Of a stretch of DNA of 22,190 nt, positions 14,722-22,190 are shown one piece after another. Origin of the DNA: an uncultured Hungatella sp. (GTDB lineage: Bacteria; Bacillota; Clostridia; Lachnospirales; Lachnospiraceae); the NCBI GenBank assembly GCA_910577935.1, contig CAJTOT010000049.1, forward strand, positions 1 to 22,190. Direction: 5' to 3'. Under the pieces are notes generated by a model. The model was not told the DNA's origin and searched no databases. It worked only from the letters and a program-made list of their open reading frames with translations. Both the position numbers and the translations under genes were made by a program. How positions within the stretch are numbered: the stretch's first letter is position 1; every line of letters starts with the position of its first letter.

Positions 14722-14751
14722 ATTATAGCATATATTTTTCTAAACACCCAA
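14722..14751 (-). promoter_or_regulatory. Extended -10 promoter of the two-component/nagBA unit
   Basis: Minus strand: -10 TATAAT (14722-14727) preceded by TGC (extended -10), 18-base spacer, weak -35 TTGGGT (14746-14751). It lies 65 bases before the kinase ATG and downstream of the terminator of the ABC operon. Confidence 0.62.
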
Positions 14752-14785
14752 AATATTTACACAAACGTTTTCCTTCCCTGCCGGT

Positions 14786-14813
14786 AAAAGAAAGGGGCTT
14801 GTGAAAAGCCCCT
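14786..14813 (-). terminator. Terminator of the ABC importer operon
   Basis: Minus strand: AGGGGCTT, loop TTCAC, AAGCCCCT (perfect 8 bp), followed by TTCTTTT. It begins 20 bases after the stop codon of the substrate-binding protein gene. Confidence 0.85.
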
Positions 14814-14833
14814 CTCAAGACCATAGCCGTTAT

Positions 14834-15958
14834 TTATTTGTTTGCCTCATTTGCCTCTTTCATCACATCAAACAGCACATAGTTCTCTACATCTACCTTT
14901 TCTGTCAGGCGGCCGCCGTCGATGAACACCTGCTGCTGGTTCTCATAGTAAGTCTTTATGGTTCCGTCGTCCAGGGCTTTTCCGAGGAAATCGCTGGTGA
15001 TGGTCCAGTTGCCCTCTCCCACGGTTGCCTTCATGGTGTCTGCATCCACCTCACACTGCTTCGCCACCCATCCGGCTACCTCTTCAATATTGCTGTTGCG
15101 GTAGTCCGCAGCCTTCTGAAGGGCCCGTGAGAAGCGCACCAGCAGGTCATGATTGCTGTCGGCGAATTTCTGGGTGGTGATGAAGCTGGAGGGGAACGTC
15201 ACCTGGTTCACATAATCCTGGTTGGTCGCCAGCCATACGGTCTTGTCCCCTAACGCCTGCTCGATGGTCATGGTTCCCGGCGACCATGTGGCGCAGGCGT
15301 CCACGTTGCCGCTGATCATGGCGGTCACGATGCCGTTGGCATCCATCTCCACCAGCTCCAGATCGTCAACCGTCATGCCCTCCTGCTGCAGAGCCAGATT
15401 CAGGATAATCTCCGCCGAGGTTCCGCTGGTGGCGGCTACCTTCTTGCCTCTTAAGTCCGCGATGCTGTTGACGCCCTTATCCTTGTTTCCCATGACGGCG
15501 TCTGCCAGGCTGGTACAGTCGATCTGGAAAATCACTGCCTCGCCCTCCGCGCACAGGGCATGGGCGCCGTGGCCGATCTGGGAAATGTCGATATCGCCGG
15601 AGGCCATGGCGGCGATCTCCGCCGGTCCGCCCTGGAACTCTACCAGCTCCACCGTGAGCCCCATCTCCTCAAAGAATCCTTTCTCCCGCGCCGTAACCGC
15701 CAGAGAGGCGCTTCCCATGTTGGGCATGTAAGCCACCCGGAGAGTAGCCGGCTCGAAAGTCTCCGTCTGGGCCGGAGCCTCTGCCTGGGTCTCCCCGCCC
15801 GCTGCCGGAACCGCCTCGGTCTGGGCCGCGGTGGTCTGGGCTGCCGTGGTCTCGGGCGCCGCCGTGGTGGCAGTCCCGGAAGCGCTTCCTCCGCCGCAGC
15901 CTGCAAGCAGCGCGGCCGTCATAGCTGATGCCAGTGCCAAACTCATTGTCTTTCTCAT
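14834..15958 (-). CDS. ABC importer substrate-binding lipoprotein (nitrate/sulfonate/taurine type)
   Basis: 374-aa lipid-anchored solute receptor. The signal peptide ends in the lipobox LLAGC (Cys21), followed by a roughly 45-residue Ala/Thr/Glu-rich linker. The mature domain is of the SsuA/TauA/NMT1 periplasmic-binding type: it starts LRVAYMPNMGSA, then EKGFFEEMGL (a hallmark of the family), FQGGPAEI, and GKKVAATSGTSAE. AAGGAGGAG precedes the start. It is the third gene of permease-ATPase-receptor, a normal arrangement. Members of this family bind sulfonates, nitrate, thiamine precursors, riboflavin or other small molecules, and nothing in the sequence decides among these. No sulfonate monooxygenase gene and no TPP riboswitch were seen nearby. 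Confidence 0.9.
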   Translation of the reverse strand: MRKTMSLALASAMTAALLAGCGGGSASGTATTAAPETTAAQTTAAQTEAVPAAGGETQAEAPAQTETFEPATLRVAYMPNMGSASLAVTAREKGFFEEMGLTVELVEFQGGPAEIAAMASGDIDISQIGHGAHALCAEGEAVIFQIDCTSLADAVMGNKDKGVNSIADLRGKKVAATSGTSAEIILNLALQQEGMTVDDLELVEMDANGIVTAMISGNVDACATWSPGTMTIEQALGDKTVWLATNQDYVNQVTFPSSFITTQKFADSNHDLLVRFSRALQKAADYRNSNIEEVAGWVAKQCEVDADTMKATVGEGNWTITSDFLGKALDDGTIKTYYENQQQVFIDGGRLTEKVDVENYVLFDVMKEANEANK

Positions 15959-15994
15959 AAAATGCTCCTCCTTTTTTACCCTTTCAAGGGTTTC

Positions 15995-16783
15995 TTACTT
16001 TCTTACTTCCAGATATTCCTGATATACCTCGCCCCAGATATAACTCTTGAGATCCAAAAACGGCATCTCCATCTTCATCTCCTGGGTACGCGGGTACGGA
16101 AGGTTGATATCCACGACCTTCTTGATCCGCCCCGGCCTGGCGCTCATGATAATCACCTTGGTGGCCAGGATCACCGCCTCCTCCACATCGTGGGTGATGA
16201 AAAAGCATGTCTTCTTCTGCTCCTGCCAGGTCTTGATCAGCTCCGACTGCAGCTGGGTTCTCGTCTGGGCATCCAGAGCTCCGAAGGGCTCATCCATTAA
16301 GAGCACCTGGGGATTCACTGCGTAGGCCCTGGCGATGGCCACCCTCTGCTTCATGCCGCCCGACAGCTCCTTGGGATAGGAGTCCGCGAACTGTTCTAAG
16401 TCCACCATCTTTAAGTACTTCATGGCCGTCTCCTTGGACTGGGCCTCCCCCACGCCCTGGAGTTTCAGCCCGAACTGCACGTTCTTGAGCACTGTCAGCC
16501 AGGGAAACAGGGCGTACTGCTGGAACACCACGCCTCTCTCCGGCCCCGGCCCCCGCACCTCTTTCCCGTCCACGTAGACCGCTCCGGAGGTGGGCTCCAG
16601 GAGACCTGCGATCACGTTCAGAAGTGTGGACTTTCCGCATCCGGAAGGGCCGACCACGCAGATAAACTCATTTTCCATGATGTCCAGGCTCACGCCGTTT
16701 AAGGCGACCATGTCGCCGTGGCGGCCGCTGTACACCTTCTCGACCTTGTCGATCTTTACCTTTACTGCACTGTTTCCTGCCAT
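15995..16783 (-). CDS. ABC importer ATPase (SsuB/TauB type)
   Basis: 262-aa cytoplasmic ATPase that powers the importer. Walker A GPSGCGKS (45-52), Q loop Gln89 (VFQQYALFPW), signature LSGGMKQ (140-146), Walker B LLMDEP (161-166), D loop GALD, and switch His198 (ITHDVEEA). The FPWLTVLKNV stretch after the Q loop is characteristic of the nitrate/sulfonate/taurine class. It overlaps the permease gene by 22 bases in another frame, showing translational coupling, and lies 36 bases before the binding-protein gene. Confidence 0.94.
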   Translation of the reverse strand: MAGNSAVKVKIDKVEKVYSGRHGDMVALNGVSLDIMENEFICVVGPSGCGKSTLLNVIAGLLEPTSGAVYVDGKEVRGPGPERGVVFQQYALFPWLTVLKNVQFGLKLQGVGEAQSKETAMKYLKMVDLEQFADSYPKELSGGMKQRVAIARAYAVNPQVLLMDEPFGALDAQTRTQLQSELIKTWQEQKKTCFFITHDVEEAVILATKVIIMSARPGRIKKVVDINLPYPRTQEMKMEMPFLDLKSYIWGEVYQEYLEVRK

Positions 16784-17550
16784 CCCGTCAGTTTCCTTTC
16801 TAAGAATTTAACCAACTGCTCCATCAACATTCCGATAATTCCGATAATCAAGATTCCCAAAAGCACCGTGGCCATGTCATAGTATCCCTGAGCCTTCTGG
16901 ATCATCATGCCCAGTCCCTTGGACGCTCCGGTGAGCTCCGCCGCCACCAGGGTGGTCAGAGATGCCGAAAGCCCCAGTCTGGCGCCCACCAGGATGAAGG
17001 GGGTAGAGGCCGGAATCACTACCTTGAAGAAGATATCCTTGTCGGATGCGCCCAGGACTCTCGCCGCCTTGATCAGTGTGGCGTCCACGTTGCACACCCC
17101 CTGATAGATGGTGACCACCAGAACCAGGAAGGAGGCGATAAAAATCACGATCACCTTCGCCTTCTCCCCCACCCCTGCGCCGGTGATGACCAGAGGGATA
17201 TATGCCAGAGGCGGAATATTCCTCACAAACTGCACCCAGGGCGCCACCACGTTCCGAAACGGGGCGTACCATCCCATGAGAAACGCGATGGGAATGGAAA
17301 TCACGAATCCCAGGGAAAATCCGGCGATTACCCGGAACAGGCTGATGTATGTGTGCTGCCACAGGGTTCCGTCGGATACCTTATCCACCAGCTTCGCAAA
17401 CACTTCCCACGGTTCCGCGAACACTACGCCGCCGGCCTCCGTGGACGCGATGAAGATCCACAGCAGAACCGCCGCCGCCAGCGACAGCAGCATCCACGCG
17501 CCGTCAGGGATCTGCGCCCAGAAAGACTTGTCCTTTTTTCTTGTCTCCAT
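16762..17550 (-). CDS. ABC importer permease (SsuC/TauC type)
   Basis: 262-aa inner-membrane permease with about six hydrophobic segments, starting near residues 15-35 (AWMLLSLAAAVLLWIF). The cytoplasmic EAA loop is AARVLGASDKDIF, followed by VVIPASTPFILVGARLGL, the coupling helix region typical of the SsuC/TauC family. PPLAYIPL before it is also a family hallmark. AGGAGGGG lies five bases before the ATG. It is the first gene of the three-gene importer operon. Confidence 0.93.
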   Translation of the reverse strand: METRKKDKSFWAQIPDGAWMLLSLAAAVLLWIFIASTEAGGVVFAEPWEVFAKLVDKVSDGTLWQHTYISLFRVIAGFSLGFVISIPIAFLMGWYAPFRNVVAPWVQFVRNIPPLAYIPLVITGAGVGEKAKVIVIFIASFLVLVVTIYQGVCNVDATLIKAARVLGASDKDIFFKVVIPASTPFILVGARLGLSASLTTLVAAELTGASKGLGMMIQKAQGYYDMATVLLGILIIGIIGMLMEQLVKFLERKLTGWQETVQ

Positions 17551-17593
17551 GTACCCCTCCTGCTTTTTCTGCGACCTGTCCGGTCACTATTCT

Positions 17594-17623
17594 TTGATAA
17601 TTCCAGTTTACCTGTGTTTGCAA
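17594..17623 (-). promoter_or_regulatory. Possible promoter of the ABC importer operon
   Basis: Minus strand: TTGCAA (17618-17623) and TATCAA (17594-17599), 18 bases apart, each four of six consensus bases, in the only gap between the hemerythrin terminator and the permease start. Weak and chosen mainly by position. Confidence 0.33.
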
Positions 17624-17624
17624 T

Positions 17625-17659
17625 AAAAAAACAGTATGAAATATTATCATACCGTTTTT
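17625..17659 (-). terminator. Terminator of the bacteriohemerythrin gene
   Basis: Minus strand: ACGGTATGA, 7-base loop, TCATACTGT (9 bp with one G-U pair), extended by an A-run and T-run and followed by TTTTTTATTG. A and T runs lie on both sides, so it could also act on the other strand, but no plus-strand gene is present to use it. Confidence 0.8.
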
Positions 17660-17678
17660 CTCAGAAGCCATCTGTATT

Positions 17679-18587
17679 CTATTTGCCATAAGCAGCGCTT
17701 CTCTTTCTTTTAACCTCCCACCTCCGGGCGCAGAACGCAAAATTCCCCAGCCTGGTCTCGAACAGCAGACAGCAGGGATATCTGGTCATAAAGTCTTTTC
17801 TGAATTCATCCCTTGTCATGGATTCCTTTTTGCAGATCTGATACACGGTGTCGGACTTGAACAGCTTGCCCAGATGGTGAAAAAACTGCTCCACGATCTG
17901 CATGGAGGTATCCTTCACCATCTCCGGCTTCTGCATGGCAGAGATCCCCAGCATCAGTCCCACGCCCCGTCTGGCCAGCTGCTCCTCAATGCCCAGAAGG
18001 AGCTGCACCTTTTCTCCCCCCTGGGTGTCGTAGCACAGGCGGTAATAGTACGCTTTTCTCATGCTGCTGCCGTTATAATCCCCGTCCGCCAGCCCTGCTT
18101 TCAGGTGGAACACATCCTCCATGGCCTGATTCACCGCGCCGGCTATCACCTCCGTGTCAGGCAGCTCGTCGTAGGCCCTCTTCGCGTCCACATGCCCTAT
18201 AATCGCCTGGTCCTCCATCATAATGTGCCCTGTGAGCCAGCCGATGAGAACGCTGATGAAACGCTGGACAGAGCCTGAGGAGTATCCGGATCTCTCCAGA
18301 TACTTCTTTAAGGAAACCAGGGTGGTGTCCCTGAAATCGTCATGGAGCTTTTTGTGCTTCTCGTATCCCTTGTAGCGGATCGAGCGCATATAGGCCTCCT
18401 CCTCCGAGAAGTGGGTCATGGTATAATCTTCCAGAAATCTGATGCTCTCCCTGCAGGCGTTCTCGCAGTGGGCCTCATACTCCACAAGCCTCATCAGCCT
18501 TCCCACAATCTTGAAAAGTCTGGCATGGGCCTTGTCAACCACCTCCACGCCGATATTAAGCTGCTCATTCCAAGATAAATCCCTCAC
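17679..18587 (-). CDS. Bacteriohemerythrin with an unrecognised C-terminal domain
   Basis: 302 aa. Residues 1-135 form a hemerythrin domain with a non-haem diiron site that binds O2 reversibly. All expected ligands are present: His21, His59 and Glu63 (HFSEEE), His78 and His82 (HKKLH), His121 and Asp126 (HIMMED). Stand-alone bacteriohemerythrins are about 130-150 aa, so the remaining 165 residues are an added domain I do not recognise; it is soluble-looking, contains GLMLGISAM and FFHHLGKLF, and ends in a basic tail. The start is GTG at 18587, with GGAGGAG upstream. It is monocistronic, between its own promoter and terminator. A role in oxygen sensing or protection in an anaerobe is plausible. 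Confidence 0.88.
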   Translation of the reverse strand: MRDLSWNEQLNIGVEVVDKAHARLFKIVGRLMRLVEYEAHCENACRESIRFLEDYTMTHFSEEEAYMRSIRYKGYEKHKKLHDDFRDTTLVSLKKYLERSGYSSGSVQRFISVLIGWLTGHIMMEDQAIIGHVDAKRAYDELPDTEVIAGAVNQAMEDVFHLKAGLADGDYNGSSMRKAYYYRLCYDTQGGEKVQLLLGIEEQLARRGVGLMLGISAMQKPEMVKDTSMQIVEQFFHHLGKLFKSDTVYQICKKESMTRDEFRKDFMTRYPCCLLFETRLGNFAFCARRWEVKRKRSAAYGK

Positions 18588-18648
18588 CTTTTCTCCTCCC
18601 CATATACCCTGTTATAATCTTTTAAAATGTCCTGTATATCCTGAGCCC

Positions 18649-18677
18649 ATTATAACATGGCAGGCAGAATTGCACAA
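18649..18677 (-). promoter_or_regulatory. Extended -10 promoter of the bacteriohemerythrin gene
   Basis: Minus strand: -35 TTGTGC (18672-18677), 17-base spacer, -10 TATAAT (18649-18654) preceded by TGT, an extended -10. It begins directly after the T-tract of the alpha-galactosidase terminator and lies 62 bases before the GTG start. Confidence 0.72.
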
Positions 18678-18678
18678 G

Positions 18679-18706
18679 AAAAAAGGCCCCTCCCCCGGAG
18701 CCTTTT
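18679..18706 (-). terminator. Strong terminator of the alpha-galactosidase operon
   Basis: Minus strand: AAAAGGCTCC, loop GGGGGA, GGGGCCTTTT (10 bp, one U-G pair) running into six Ts. It lies 79 bases past the alpha-galactosidase stop codon. Confidence 0.9.
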
Positions 18707-18784
18707 CCTTCTATAAACATGACTGTTCATGTACACTCTATACCTTTTTCACTTCTGCCTCTTTTTCACTTTTCCTCCGCCGTC

Positions 18785-20983
18785 TCACTGCGCCGCCTTA
18801 AACCGGTACACCACAGACTCATAGTCCTCCGATGTCACCGGCAGGGCCAGACCCGCCTTCATGAGCACGGCGCCGGAGAATTTCTCCCCGCTCTCCCTTT
18901 CCCGATAGATCGTCTTCGGTTCCAGCCCCCGGAGCTTAAGGAGATTCACCGGAGGATTTACTTCACTCTTGAGTACCACGCCTGCCACCAGCACATCTCT
19001 CCTGTCCTTTGACACAAACTCCCAGAACACGGAATTGCTTTTGTCTCCGGGAGCGGACAGCCGGTAGTAATCTCCCTGCTGCACCAGCTCCTCCGCGTCC
19101 TTAAACTGGGCGATCTGGTCTGTGGCGGCCTTCTTCTCCTCCTCATCCATGTGTTCCAAGTCAAGTTCGTATCCAAAGGTGCCTGACCCGGCCACGATGC
19201 CTCTGGTGCGGAGAGAGGTTGTCCGGCCCGTCTGGTGGTTTGGACACACGCTCACATGGGCGCCGAAGGTGCTGATGGGGTAAAAGAAGGAGGTTCCGTA
19301 GTGGATCTCCAGCCGGTCCGCCGCGTCGGTGTTGTCGCTGCACCAGATCTGAGGGGAATAGTAGAGCATTCCCGCGTCATACCGTCCGCCTCCTCCTGCG
19401 CAGGTCTCAAAAAGCAGATCGGGGTAACGGCTGATCAGCCTCTCCATCATATCGTAGACTCCCAGCATGTGGCGGTGGAAAACCTCTCCCTGCTTTCCTG
19501 CCTCCACTCCCTGGGAATACACATTTCCAAGCGCCCTGTTCACGTCCCACTTGATGTAGTCTGCCTGACAGCTGTCGATGACCTTGAAAATCTGTTCCAT
19601 GATGTAGTCCCGGACCTCTTTTTTCGTCACGTCAAGGTTCAGCTGGGACCGGCTTCTCACAGGCAGCCGTCCCGGCACCCTGAGGCACCAGTCTGGATGC
19701 TTCCTGTAGAGGTCGCTGTCCTCTGACACCATCTCCGGCTCCAGCCAGATGCCGAACTTCAGGCCCAGCTTCCGGATCTTTTTGACCAGCTTAGGAAGGC
19801 CTCCGTGAATCTTTTCCTCGTTCACATACCAGTCTCCCAGGCCGGTGTAGTCGCTGTCCCTCTTCCCGAACCAGCCGTCGTCCAGCACAAACATCTCCAG
19901 CCCCACGTCCTTGGCCGCCTTGGCGATGCCGTACAGCTTCTGCTCGTTAAATTCAAAATAGGTGGCCTCCCAGTTATTCACCAGGATGGGCCTGGGTTTT
20001 TTCACATAACTGCTGCGGATGAGATGCTCCCTGAACCCGTCGTGGAAATGGTGGGACAGGGCCTCCAGACCGGCGCCGGAGTAGGACAGGGCTGCCTCGG
20101 GGGCTACGAAGGTCTCTCCCGGCTTTAAGGTCCAGGCAAACTGATACGGGTGGATTCCCATAACCACTCTGGTCTGGTCCACCTGGTCAAGCTCCGCCTG
20201 GCAGATAAAATTGCCGCTGTACACAAAAGCGACTCCAAAACATTCCCCATAATCCTCGGTGGCGGTGTGGTCACAGAAAATCACCGCCGGATTGTGATGG
20301 TGGCTGGAGATTCCCCGCTTGCTCTCCACAGACTGTATCCCGTGGTGAAGAGGCCGGCGCTCCGTAAGCCTTTCCATGGAGTGCCTTCCGTAAAAATGGA
20401 CCATGTCCATAGGGCGCTTGGGAAAATCCAGCTCCGCCGACATCACTCTTCTCAAGGTAATACCGGTCTCCCCCCGGTTGATCACCTCCACAGTCCTGGT
20501 GATGATGTCACAATCCCACAGGACTCCGTAAAGCAACTTCACCCAGAGCCCGCTGGGCTCGTCTTTTAAGACAATCTCCAGGGTCTCCGCCTCATCCTCC
20601 CCCGCAAACATGGCAGGCAGGCCTGCCAGAGCATATTTTCCTTTTCTGATCTCATGGGAATCATATTTCAGCTGCAGAACATGGCTTCCGTCCTCATGTT
20701 CCGCCTCGATTCCCTGAATCCGGTAATCGCCGTTGCCCTCCGCAGTGTACTCCTGGGGCAGCACGTCAAGGGAAAATTTCCGATCCCTGTCCGCCTCGTA
20801 GGGATTGCCGGAAAATCCCCTGTCCAGATTTACGATGCTGTGAATGACCTGGGCGTCCCCCAGATCAGCGCCGTAATACAGATGGAGCAGGGTTCCATAC
20901 CTCCCCACCTGCATCTGGTACATGCTGGTTTTGGTATGCAGTGTAAATACGTTAGTCTCTTCATGAAAAGAAATATATCTCAT
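18785..20983 (-). CDS. Alpha-galactosidase, GH36
   Basis: Retaining glycosidase that hydrolyses alpha-1,6-linked galactose from raffinose-family sugars, melibiose or galactomannan. 732 aa, the standard length of GH36 tetrameric enzymes such as Geobacillus AgaA. An N-terminal beta-supersandwich domain precedes a (beta/alpha)8 domain from about 330. The nucleophile is Asp480 (YIKWDVNR) and the acid/base Asp550 (WCSDNTDA). Substrate-binding motifs NNWEATYF, LDDGWFG and IWLEPEMVS are all intact, as is FETCAGGGGRYD. No signal peptide, so it is cytoplasmic and acts on imported oligosaccharides. It follows yesL by 32 bases and the ABC permease before that, which fits uptake of alpha-galactosides by the ABC importer. 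GGAGG lies 13 bases before the ATG, a rather long spacing. Confidence 0.96.
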   Translation of the reverse strand: MRYISFHEETNVFTLHTKTSMYQMQVGRYGTLLHLYYGADLGDAQVIHSIVNLDRGFSGNPYEADRDRKFSLDVLPQEYTAEGNGDYRIQGIEAEHEDGSHVLQLKYDSHEIRKGKYALAGLPAMFAGEDEAETLEIVLKDEPSGLWVKLLYGVLWDCDIITRTVEVINRGETGITLRRVMSAELDFPKRPMDMVHFYGRHSMERLTERRPLHHGIQSVESKRGISSHHHNPAVIFCDHTATEDYGECFGVAFVYSGNFICQAELDQVDQTRVVMGIHPYQFAWTLKPGETFVAPEAALSYSGAGLEALSHHFHDGFREHLIRSSYVKKPRPILVNNWEATYFEFNEQKLYGIAKAAKDVGLEMFVLDDGWFGKRDSDYTGLGDWYVNEEKIHGGLPKLVKKIRKLGLKFGIWLEPEMVSEDSDLYRKHPDWCLRVPGRLPVRSRSQLNLDVTKKEVRDYIMEQIFKVIDSCQADYIKWDVNRALGNVYSQGVEAGKQGEVFHRHMLGVYDMMERLISRYPDLLFETCAGGGGRYDAGMLYYSPQIWCSDNTDAADRLEIHYGTSFFYPISTFGAHVSVCPNHQTGRTTSLRTRGIVAGSGTFGYELDLEHMDEEEKKAATDQIAQFKDAEELVQQGDYYRLSAPGDKSNSVFWEFVSKDRRDVLVAGVVLKSEVNPPVNLLKLRGLEPKTIYRERESGEKFSGAVLMKAGLALPVTSEDYESVVYRFKAAQ

Positions 20984-21015
20984 ATGTTGCTTTTATCCTC
21001 CACCGATTATAGTAA

Positions 21016-21660
21016 TCATGCCCGGCAAACATTTTCCTCTTTGTCAAAATACGGGCGAAACAATCTCCATAAAAACCAGGAATTTCCGTAGGCTGTCAAT
21101 GAAAACCCACACATGATCCACACAAAAAAGTAGATGGGAAACAGCTGCGCGTCCACCATGGTGAAATACATGGGGAGGCAGGTAAGCGCCGCCATGCACA
21201 GGGTATATACTGGTTTCCTCGCCGCGAAGCATAAGGAGAAGACCACCAGCCTTCCAGTTTTGTTTTCAAACGACGCGATTGTCGGGAACACATACATGGC
21301 AGTCACAAGAAGGAGCAAGGCAATCCCCCACACCACGTAGGTAAATACTGCCGCCATGGCGCCGGGCATGGAAACCACCGCCCGTTTTTCAAACCAGACA
21401 CATATTCCTGCCGCCGCCAGACACAGCCATACAGCCGTGGCCTGGATAAAATTCCCCCGAAAGCTTTTCCAGAAGCATTTCCAGATGCTGATGTCCTTGT
21501 CCTTGTGGAGCTTCAATGTGCAGTAATACAATGCTGTGGTTGATGCCCCGGCGGTGACAACAGGGAGGCTGGTTATGATCCACAACAGGTTCAGGCCGAT
21601 AAAGCCTCCCGCCGAGAGAAAAAAACGGTGAAGAAAATTGTCCTCGTTGAATAAGTTCAT
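21016..21660 (-). CDS. yesL: YesL-family (DUF624) membrane protein
   Basis: 214-aa integral membrane protein with about five hydrophobic segments. The start is typical of the family: NLLWIITSLPVVTAGAS, then TALYYCTLKL. YesL proteins are regularly encoded beside carbohydrate ABC importers of the CUT1 class, but their biochemical role is not established. AGGAG lies five bases before the ATG. It sits between the ABC permease (67 bases, with a GC-rich repeat) and the alpha-galactosidase (32 bases), in the same direction, so it is part of the same operon. Confidence 0.87.
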   Translation of the reverse strand: MNLFNEDNFLHRFFLSAGGFIGLNLLWIITSLPVVTAGASTTALYYCTLKLHKDKDISIWKCFWKSFRGNFIQATAVWLCLAAAGICVWFEKRAVVSMPGAMAAVFTYVVWGIALLLLVTAMYVFPTIASFENKTGRLVVFSLCFAARKPVYTLCMAALTCLPMYFTMVDAQLFPIYFFVWIMCGFSLTAYGNSWFLWRLFRPYFDKEENVCRA

Positions 21661-21694
21661 GCCTTCTCCTTTCTGTCTGTGTTTTTCTGCCTGA

Positions 21695-21718
21695 CCCCGG
21701 GCCCCGGGCCCCGGCCGG
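21695..21718. repeat. Tandem heptamer CCCCGGG in an intercistronic gap
   Basis: Three adjoining copies of a 7-base unit: CCCCGGG, CCCCGGG and CCCCGGC, followed by CGG. It can fold into several alternative GC hairpins on the minus-strand mRNA between the permease and yesL. No T-tract follows, so it is not a standard terminator. Confidence 0.7.
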
Positions 21719-21727
21719 ACTTCGCTG

Positions 21728-22190
21728 TTACAGCTTTCCGCCGGAGGTGGCGATGCCCTCGATGAACTGCTTCTGGAATACCAGGTACAGGATGATCATG
21801 GGGATACACGCCAGCAGCGACGCTGCCATCAGCTGGGGATAGTTGTTGCTGTACTGGCCCTGCATCTTCGCCAGCGCCGCGGACAGCGGCATCACGTCAC
21901 GGTTACAGATCAGATCCTTGTACGCGAACACTGCCGTGAAGATTCCAAGGGCCACCATGGACGAGCGGGTCAGCGGCGCCATGATGAACAGAAACGTCTG
22001 ACCGATGTTGCACCCGTCCAGGCGCGCCGCCTCCTCCAGGTCCCTGGGAAGTCCCATGTACGCCTGACGCAAAAGGAAGGTTCCGAACGCCGTCACCAGG
22101 CCCGGGAACACCAGCGCAAAGATGGTGTTGAGCATTCCCATTTTGCTCACCATCAGGTACTGGGGAATGATGAAGATCTGACCCGGCACC
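21728..22190 (-). CDS. Carbohydrate ABC importer permease, MalG/LacG type (5' end cut by window)
   Basis: The C-terminal 153 codons of an inner-membrane permease of the CUT1 sugar importers; the N-terminal part lies beyond 22190, so the first visible residues (PGQIFIIPQYL) are internal. The cytoplasmic EAA motif EEAARLDGCNIGQTF is followed by IMAPLTRSSMVALGIF, and the C-terminus (FQKQFIEGIATSGGKL) is the standard end of MalG-type permeases. With yesL and the alpha-galactosidase downstream, an alpha-galactoside importer (raffinose or melibiose type) is the likely role. The binding protein and second permease would be expected to the right of the window. Confidence 0.93.
   Translation of the reverse strand, partial: VPGQIFIIPQYLMVSKMGMLNTIFALVFPGLVTAFGTFLLRQAYMGLPRDLEEAARLDGCNIGQTFLFIMAPLTRSSMVALGIFTAVFAYKDLICNRDVMPLSAALAKMQGQYSNNYPQLMAASLLACIPMIILYLVFQKQFIEGIATSGGKL

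Noticed and set aside
14759..14772. Possible CcpA (cre) site with an AAACGTTT core upstream of the kinase promoter
   Set aside because: The core fits, but at least four of the outer conserved bases do not match on either strand, so it is not supported.
17551..17678. TPP riboswitch upstream of the NMT1-like importer
   Set aside because: No CUGAGA-type core or matching helices were found; the only clear structure is the hemerythrin terminator.
1..22190. CRISPR arrays, tRNA/rRNA genes, insertion sequences, phage genes
   Set aside because: Reading through found no regularly spaced repeats, no transposase or integrase motifs and no RNA gene signatures.

Overview
The window looks like a chromosomal stretch of a fairly GC-rich gut Clostridia, most likely Lachnospiraceae. 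The grounds are AGGAGG-type ribosome binding sites before nearly every gene, Firmicutes-style PTS/PRD regulation, an Ala/Thr/Glu-rich lipoprotein linker, a YesL protein and CbbA-type class II aldolase. This is an inference from gene content, not a database match. Every gene I can support lies on the minus strand, so transcription runs from high to low coordinates.

Reading with transcription: (1) 22190-18785 is the end of a carbohydrate ABC-importer operon: inner-membrane permease (cut by the window edge), YesL/DUF624 membrane protein and a GH36 alpha-galactosidase, closed by a strong terminator. (2) 18677-17625 is a monocistronic bacteriohemerythrin with an unrecognised C-terminal half, with its own extended -10 promoter and terminator. 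(3) 17623-14786 is a nitrate/sulfonate/taurine-type ABC importer (permease, ATPase, lipoprotein). (4) 14751-10315 is one probable transcription unit: 7TM histidine kinase, LuxR-type response regulator, NagB-like deaminase, NagA-like deacetylase, terminator. (5) 10269-3934 holds a run of central-carbon paralogues: glucose-6-phosphate isomerase, phosphofructokinase, triosephosphate isomerase, a LarA (lactate racemase)-family protein and class II fructose-bisphosphate aldolase. (6) 3926-2954 is a decayed chimera of an ECF sigma factor and a von Willebrand A protein. (7) 2847-2507 is a divergent HPr with its own promoter. (8) 2402-1 is a PRD/EIIA transcription regulator and the start of a lactose/cellobiose-type PTS operon with its own promoter and candidate operator.

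On paper the genes of blocks 4 and 5 make a full route: N-acetyl-hexosamine derivative to amino sugar (NagA), to ketose (NagB), aldose to ketose (PGI), C1 phosphorylation (PFK), cleavage (aldolase), triose isomerisation (TIM), and 2-hydroxyacid racemisation (LarA-like). The most striking observation is that in four of these enzymes (NagA, NagB, PGI, TIM) the catalytic residues are in place, while residues that grip the substrate phosphate in the classical enzymes are replaced. PFK, LarA and HPr paralogues also have changed signature residues. This suggests that the cluster is not spare glycolysis but a parallel pathway for a sugar whose terminal group is not an ordinary 6-phosphate. The aldolase, by contrast, keeps its classical phosphate contacts, which limits how far this can be pushed. 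The alignments were made by eye from memory of the families and need checking.
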